11,299 bases of DNA. Source: Flavobacteriales bacterium UBA7430. GTDB taxonomy: Bacteria > Bacteroidota > Bacteroidia > Flavobacteriales > UBA7430. A program made the position numbers and the translations under genes. The stretch is taken from positions 1 to 11,299 of the forward strand of contig DLQO01000010.1 of assembly GCA_002478765.1 (NCBI GenBank), in the 5' to 3' direction. The notes beneath the pieces are model-generated. The model saw only the letters and a list, made by a program, of their open reading frames with translations. It made no database searches and was not told the origin of the DNA. This document shows, one piece after another, positions 6,946 through 11,299 of the stretch. The first letter of the stretch is position 1, and every line of letters starts with the position of its first letter.

Positions 6946-8326
6946 GAAAAAAACCTTATTTGATAAAGTATGGGATGCTCATGTTGTCAAAGAAATGAAG
7001 GATAAACAACAAATCCTTTACATTGACAAACACTTAATTCATGAAGTAACAAGCCCACAAGCGTTTAATGAACTTGAACAGCGTGGCATACCTGTTTTTA
7101 GACCCAAGCAAATAGTTGCAACAGCTGATCATAACACGCCTACCATTGACCAACACTTGCCGGTTAAGGATGAGATGTCGAGAAACCAGTTGAACCAGTT
7201 GAGTAAAAATTGCTCAAAAAATAACATTACACTTTACGACCTTGGACACAAGTACAACGGTATCGCTCATGTAATGTCTCCTGAGCTCGGTATTACTCAA
7301 CCCGGAATGACTATGGTTTGTGGAGACAGTCATACGTCAACCCACGGAGCCTTTGGTACGATTGCTTTTGGAATTGGAACCAGTCAGGTAGCTCAAGTTT
7401 TTGCGAGTCAAAGTCTACTCTTACAAAAACCAAAAAGTCTAAGAATTACAGTTGATGGCGATCTTAAGCCGGGAGTACTTCCAAAGGATGTCATCTTATA
7501 CATCATCGCCAAATTAGGAACCAATTCAGGTACAGGGTATTTCTGTGAATATGCGGGAACAGTATTCCAAGAGATGTCTATGGAGGGTCGTATGACTGTT
7601 TGTAATATGAGTATTGAAATGGGTGCTCGTGGTGGAATGATAGCTCCAGATGAAACAACCTTCAATTACATTAAAGGTCGTGAGTTTGCTCCTAAAGGAA
7701 ACGACTTTGATAAAAAAGTAGCTTATTGGAAAACGTTACCAACAGATCCAGGTGCCTCTTTTGATCAAGAATACCACTTAGATGCTCAGGACATCGAGCC
7801 TATGATTACCTTCGGTACAAATCCAGGTATGGGAATTAAGATAAACGAAAGCATTCCTTCAGAGGACAACGCATCGTTTGAAAAGTCTTTAGCCTACATG
7901 AACTTTGAGAAAGGACAGTCTTTAATTGACCAACAAGTAAACTATGTTTTTATAGGTAGTTGTACAAACGGACGTATAGAAGACTTTAGAGCTGCTGCAA
8001 AATTTATTGAAGGAAAGGTTAAAGCTGATCACGTAACCGCATGGTTTGTTCCAGGATCTCAACAAGTTGCAAAACAAATTGAAGAAGAAGGTTTGAAAGA
8101 AATTTTTGAACAAGCTGGTTTTCAACTTAGACAACCTGGCTGCTCTGCATGTTTAGCTATGAATGACGATAAGATACCAGAAGGAGAATATTGTGTATCT
8201 ACTTCGAACAGAAACTTTGAAGGAAGGCAAGGCCAAGGAGCTAGAACCATTCTTGCTAGCCCACTTGTAGCAGCTGCTACGGCAATAAACGGAAAAATTA
8301 TTGACATCACTAAACAATTCGTTTGA
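6944..8326 (+). CDS. leuC: 3-isopropylmalate dehydratase, large subunit
   Basis: With LeuD it isomerises 2-isopropylmalate to 3-isopropylmalate through a dehydration-hydration cycle on a [4Fe-4S] cluster. The three cluster cysteines are C340 ([15 protein letters not shown]) and C400/C403 ([11 protein letters not shown]). Other LeuC signatures are HEVTSPQAF (33-41), [14 protein letters not shown] (125-138), [18 protein letters not shown] (211-228) and [12 protein letters not shown] (419-430). The length, 460 residues, is normal. The start is GTG at 6944: it is the only start codon between the in-frame TAA at 6911 and the canonical [14 protein letters not shown]-terminus, and the next Met is residue 18. 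Compared with the E. coli sequence as I recall it, GTSEVEH is GTSQVAQ here (146-152). leuD begins one base after the stop, so the two subunits are made from one message. Confidence 0.97.
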   Translation: MKKTLFDKVWDAHVVKEMKDKQQILYIDKHLIHEVTSPQAFNELEQRGIPVFRPKQIVATADHNTPTIDQHLPVKDEMSRNQLNQLSKNCSKNNITLYDLGHKYNGIAHVMSPELGITQPGMTMVCGDSHTSTHGAFGTIAFGIGTSQVAQVFASQSLLLQKPKSLRITVDGDLKPGVLPKDVILYIIAKLGTNSGTGYFCEYAGTVFQEMSMEGRMTVCNMSIEMGARGGMIAPDETTFNYIKGREFAPKGNDFDKKVAYWKTLPTDPGASFDQEYHLDAQDIEPMITFGTNPGMGIKINESIPSEDNASFEKSLAYMNFEKGQSLIDQQVNYVFIGSCTNGRIEDFRAAAKFIEGKVKADHVTAWFVPGSQQVAKQIEEEGLKEIFEQAGFQLRQPGCSACLAMNDDKIPEGEYCVSTSNRNFEGRQGQGARTILASPLVAAATAINGKIIDITKQFV

Positions 8327-8327
8327 T

Positions 8328-8918
8328 ATGGATAAGTTTACAAAAATAACATCTTCTGCCATTCCTTTGGCAATCGAAAATATCGACACCGATCAGATTA
8401 TACCTGCGCGTTTCCTTAAGGCTACTGATAAAAAAGGTTTTGGTGAAAATCTTTTCAGAGACTGGCGTTTCGATAAAAATGGAAAAATCAACAACGATTT
8501 CCCATTAAACGACAAAAGATTTTCGGGAAGTATATTAGTGGCTGGAGACAACTTTGGATGTGGATCTAGTAGAGAACACGCTGCATGGGCTGTTCATGGT
8601 TATGGAATCAAAGTCGTTGTATCCAGTTTTTTTGCTGACATTTTTAAAGGTAATGCACTTAACAATGGTGTATTACCCGTACAAGTGTCCCCTTCTTTTT
8701 TGAAAAATATTTTTGAGGCTATTCAGAATGATTCGGATACAGAAATTGAAGTTGATCTAGAAAATCAAGAGATCACGATACTTTCAAACCAAAATTTCGA
8801 AAGCTTTGAAATAAATAGCTACAAGAAAACATGCCTCATAAACGGTTATGACGATATTGACTTCTTGGTGAGCATGAAAGAAGACATTCAAGCATTTGAA
8901 AAAGCCAGAGTAGAATAA
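8328..8918 (+). CDS. leuD: 3-isopropylmalate dehydratase, small subunit
   Basis: This is the swivelling partner domain of LeuC; together they form the active isomerase. The 196-residue length is normal. It contains [15 protein letters not shown] (17-31) near the N-terminus and the substrate-contact loop [16 protein letters not shown] (about 67-82), then [19 protein letters not shown], all typical of bacterial LeuD. The ATG at 8328 lies one base after the leuC stop; an in-frame TTG at 8301 would overlap leuC and add nine residues foreign to the family. The gap to leuB is 55 bases and includes only a small 6-bp inverted repeat. Confidence 0.97.
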   Translation: MDKFTKITSSAIPLAIENIDTDQIIPARFLKATDKKGFGENLFRDWRFDKNGKINNDFPLNDKRFSGSILVAGDNFGCGSSREHAAWAVHGYGIKVVVSSFFADIFKGNALNNGVLPVQVSPSFLKNIFEAIQNDSDTEIEVDLENQEITILSNQNFESFEINSYKKTCLINGYDDIDFLVSMKEDIQAFEKARVE

Positions 8919-8973
8919 AAAACTAAAAACCTTTTTTGAGTAAACCTCAAATACAGTACGTAAATTACAAGAA

Positions 8974-10092
8974 ATGAAACTAGATATTGCCGTATTATCA
9001 GGAGATGGAATTGGTCCTGAAGTAACCGACCAAGCCATAAAAACATTAAATGCTATTGAAAATCGTTTTGATCACAATTTCAATTTTCAAGAGGGTCTTG
9101 TTGGCGCAATAGCAATTGACGAAACGGGTGACCCACTTCCAAAAGAAACTTTAGATCTGTGTAAAAATACAGATGCTGTTCTCTTTGGTTCTATTGGCGC
9201 ACCCAAGTATGATAATGACCCAAGTGCTCCAGTTCGTCCCGAGCAGGGACTTCTGAAGTTAAGAAAAGAACTTGGCCTGTACGCCAACATTCGTCCACTA
9301 AAAGCTTACACGACACTATTGGATCAATCACCTCTAAAAAGAGAGATTATTGAAGGTACTGACATTACAATTTACAGAGAATTAACGGGCGGAATCTACT
9401 TTGGTGAGAAGAAAATTAGTGAAGATGGCAATGTAGCTTCTGATCTTTGTGAATATTCTAGACCAGAAATTGAACGTATTAGTCACTTGGCATTCCAAGC
9501 AGCACGTAAAAGAAGAAACAAGGTAACCTTGGTGGATAAGGCTAACGTATTAGAATCTTCACGACTATGGAGAAAAGTAGTTACGGAATTGGCAGCGTCT
9601 ACCTACCCGGATGTTGAGTTGCATTTCTTGTTTGTAGACAATGCAGCAATGCAAATGATTCTAAATCCAAGTCAGTTTGATGTCATTTTAACCAACAACA
9701 TCTTTGGTGATATTATTTCTGATGAAGCAAGTGTCATCGGAGGGTCAATTGGACTTTTAGCTTCTGCCTCTGCAGGTACTAAATACGCTATGTTTGAACC
9801 GATTCACGGATCTTTCCCACAAGCTACGGGTAAAGGAATTGCAAATCCAATTGCTGCAGTATTGTCTGCGGCTATGTTGCTTGAACATTTTAATCTTTTA
9901 GAGGAATCAAAATTGATCAATGAAGCTGTCGAAAAAGCTCTTGAATTTAATCTGACAACTCCCGATTTAAATGAAACAAATCCACTAACTACCGACAACG
10001 TAGGTGATTTTATTGCGCATTACATTGTAAGTCCTAACGAAGCTTTGGAGAAATTCAAAAATGTAAATCTTGGCCAATCTACCGTCATCTAA
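8974..10092 (+). CDS. leuB: 3-isopropylmalate dehydrogenase
   Basis: LeuB oxidises and decarboxylates 3-isopropylmalate to 2-oxoisocaproate, the direct precursor of leucine, using a nicotinamide cofactor and Mg2+/Mn2+. The 372 residues cover the whole family length. Substrate arginines are R97 and R107 (LRKELGLYANIRP) and R135; the catalytic pair is Y142 (GGIYFGE) and K189 (VDKANVLESSRLWR). Metal-binding aspartates are D223, D246 and D250 (NIFGDIISDEAS). The adenosine-binding loop reads EPIHGSFPQATGKGIANP (275-292). At the place where the Thermus enzyme has the NAD-selecting aspartate (GSAPDIAG), this one has Q. The sequence before the ATG has no Shine-Dalgarno, as usual in this phylum. It sits 55 bases after leuD and 76 bases before ilvD, on the same strand. 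Confidence 0.97.
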   Translation: MKLDIAVLSGDGIGPEVTDQAIKTLNAIENRFDHNFNFQEGLVGAIAIDETGDPLPKETLDLCKNTDAVLFGSIGAPKYDNDPSAPVRPEQGLLKLRKELGLYANIRPLKAYTTLLDQSPLKREIIEGTDITIYRELTGGIYFGEKKISEDGNVASDLCEYSRPEIERISHLAFQAARKRRNKVTLVDKANVLESSRLWRKVVTELAASTYPDVELHFLFVDNAAMQMILNPSQFDVILTNNIFGDIISDEASVIGGSIGLLASASAGTKYAMFEPIHGSFPQATGKGIANPIAAVLSAAMLLEHFNLLEESKLINEAVEKALEFNLTTPDLNETNPLTTDNVGDFIAHYIVSPNEALEKFKNVNLGQSTVI

Positions 10093-10106
10093 TCGTCTGA
10101 AAAGGC

Positions 10107-10135
10107 TTACTTTTGTCGAAGTAACAATTGTTTAC
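10107..10135 (+). promoter_or_regulatory. Overlapping short dyads at the ilvD promoter region
   Basis: TTACTT (10107-10112) and AAGTAA (10119-10124) form an inverted repeat that overlaps the -7 box. AACAATTGTT (10123-10132) is a perfect 10-base palindrome, extended as GTAA...TTAC at 10121-10135. Such symmetry around a predicted transcription start suits a repressor site, but the repeats are short and A/T-rich, so chance is possible. Confidence 0.3.
10108..10115 (+). promoter_or_regulatory. Possible internal promoter (-7 box) before ilvD
   Basis: TACTTTTG is a perfect match to the Bacteroidota -7 consensus TAnnTTTG. It lies in the 76-base gap between leuB and ilvD, 53 bases before the ATG. 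No TTG or TTTG is found about 19 bases upstream (the site reads GTCATC), so the -33 element is poor or absent and the call rests on one box. Confidence 0.4.
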
Positions 10136-10168
10136 TGAAAACTATTAACAAAACATCACCTTAGAGGT

Positions 10169-11299
10169 ATGAAATTAAATAAATACAGCTGTCGAATAAC
10201 GCAAGATGACTCTCAGCCTGCTGCCAAAGCGATGCTTCACGCCATCGGATTGACTAAAGAAGATTTTGAGAAGCCATTTATCGGAATAGCAAGTACAGGT
10301 TATGAGGGTAACCCTTGTAACATGCATCTGAATGACTTGGCAAAAAAGGTTAAAGAAGGAACTAAAAATGCCAATCTTGTTGGTTTAATTTTCAACACCA
10401 TTGGTGTAAGTGATGGTATTTCTATGGGAACACCGGGAATGAGGTTTTCTTTACCATCAAGGGACCTGATCGCAGACTCGATGGAAACAGTCGTTAGCGC
10501 CATGTCTTATGACGGTTTGGTTACAGTGGTGGGTTGTGACAAAAACATGCCGGGAGCACTCATCGCTATGTTGCGATTAAACAGACCTAGTGTACTTGTT
10601 TATGGAGGTACTATAGCTTCTGGATGTCATGAAGGGAAAAAATTAGACGTTGTTTCTGCCTTTGAAGCATGGGGCGAAAAGACAGCTGGAATTATAGATG
10701 AAAACACTTACGAAAACATTATTGAAAAAGCTTGCCCAGGCGCAGGAGCTTGTGGAGGAATGTATACAGCAAATACAATGGCAGCTGCCATTGAAGCACT
10801 AGGTATGTCGTTACCCTTCAACTCATCTAACCCTGCATTAAGCGCTGACAAACAAGACGAAAGTGTTCGTGCGGGTGAAGCCCTGTCACTTCTCATTGAA
10901 AAAGATCTAAAACCGAAAGATATTGTTACTAAAGCAGCTCTTGAGAATGCCATTCGCTTAGTGACTGTTCTTGGTGGTTCGACAAATGCAGTTCTTCACT
11001 TTTTAGCCATCGCCTATGCCGCTGATGTAGATTTTACATTAAGTGATTTTCAAAGAATATCGGACAACACACCATTCTTAGCCGACTTAAAACCGAGTGG
11101 AAAGTACCTGATGGAAGATGTTCATACCATTGGAGGTATACCTGCTGTAATGAAATACATGCTTAATGAAGGCATGCTAAACGGAGATTGTATGACCGTT
11201 ACTGGTAAGACTCTAGCTGAAAACTTAGAATCTATCCCTTCGCTGTCAGAAGATCAGGATGTAATTCGTCCAATCTCAGCTCCGATAAAACCAACAGGA
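10169..11299 (+). CDS. ilvD: Dihydroxy-acid dehydratase, N-terminal 377 residues (cut by right edge)
   Basis: IlvD dehydrates 2,3-dihydroxyisovalerate to 2-oxoisovalerate (the LeuA substrate and valine precursor) and does the parallel step for isoleucine. The frame stays open to the last base; the full protein is usually about 560 residues, so roughly a third is missing. Fe-S cysteines are C50 (EGNPCNMHL), C123 (GCDKNMPG) and C195 ([16 protein letters not shown]). D82 and D124 are likely Mg ligands, and K125 is the probable carbamylated lysine. These motifs match the plant/mycobacterial type known to carry an oxygen-stable [2Fe-2S] cluster, not the E. coli type, which has GHVHL and [19 protein letters not shown] (268-277) and [10 protein letters not shown] (304-313) support the family. 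ATG 10169 gives the usual MKLNKYS start. Other ilv genes may follow beyond the edge. Confidence 0.96.
   Translation, partial: MKLNKYSCRITQDDSQPAAKAMLHAIGLTKEDFEKPFIGIASTGYEGNPCNMHLNDLAKKVKEGTKNANLVGLIFNTIGVSDGISMGTPGMRFSLPSRDLIADSMETVVSAMSYDGLVTVVGCDKNMPGALIAMLRLNRPSVLVYGGTIASGCHEGKKLDVVSAFEAWGEKTAGIIDENTYENIIEKACPGAGACGGMYTANTMAAAIEALGMSLPFNSSNPALSADKQDESVRAGEALSLLIEKDLKPKDIVTKAALENAIRLVTVLGGSTNAVLHFLAIAYAADVDFTLSDFQRISDNTPFLADLKPSGKYLMEDVHTIGGIPAVMKYMLNEGMLNGDCMTVTGKTLAENLESIPSLSEDQDVIRPISAPIKPTG

Noticed and set aside
8122..8389. Several minus-strand open frames across the leuC/leuD junction
   Set aside because: They are shadows of two well-conserved genes and overlap each other in different frames.
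8935..8951. TTTGAG-N5-CTCAAA inverted repeat between leuD and leuB
   Set aside because: The stem has only 6 bp, mostly A-T, and no T run follows; too weak for a terminator or operator call.
10163..10167. AGAGG as a Shine-Dalgarno site for ilvD
   Set aside because: It is only one base from the ATG, too close to act as one, and Bacteroidota rarely use Shine-Dalgarno sequences.
1..11299. CRISPR array, tRNA/rRNA, transposon, prophage or defence system
   Set aside because: I saw no regularly spaced repeats, cloverleaf, terminal repeats with a transposase, or defence-type domains. All complete genes except the TPR-like one belong to housekeeping families.

Overview
This A+T-rich window has the hallmarks of a Bacteroidota chromosome, most likely a flavobacterium-like member of Flavobacteriales. 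The evidence is lineage-typical protein variants (short LeuA, LeuB with HGS-F-PQ-ATG, plant-like IlvD), the absence of Shine-Dalgarno sequences, and promoter elements of the Bacteroidota type (TTTG-N19-TAnnTTTG). I see no rRNA, tRNA, insertion sequence, phage gene or CRISPR array. The region looks like core chromosome, and I found no convincing undescribed system in it.

Left part (1-3929, all +). It opens with the 3' part of a membrane glycosyltransferase-type protein: TM segments, a Rossmann-like domain and a decayed sugar-transferase tail. A good promoter match at 1141-1171 then precedes a complete lipoyl-dependent 2-oxoacid dehydrogenase E2 gene, which ends in a strong intrinsic terminator at 2517-2549. 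Next come a DnaQ-type 3'-5' exonuclease with an ExoX-like C-terminal module and a fumarylacetoacetate-hydrolase-family enzyme, coupled by an ATGA overlap.

Middle (3996-5525, -). A 509-residue, mostly helical, TPR-like protein of unknown function is convergent with the FAH gene and divergent from the leucine genes. The 212-base divergent region (5526-5737) is very A/T-rich and holds a 13-bp hairpin or dyad close to leuA, with no ATG-started leader peptide.

Right part (5738-11299, all +). This is a branched-chain amino acid cluster, leuA-leuC-leuD-leuB-ilvD, with ilvD cut by the right edge. IlvD makes 2-oxoisovalerate, LeuA condenses it with acetyl-CoA, LeuCD isomerises 2-isopropylmalate, and LeuB oxidises and decarboxylates it to 2-oxoisocaproate. 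LeuA lacks the usual C-terminal leucine-sensing domain. leuC starts with GTG, partly inside a possible hairpin. A perfect -7 box and short dyads precede ilvD, suggesting an extra internal promoter. Catalytic and metal-binding residues are intact in all five enzymes as far as they can be read.
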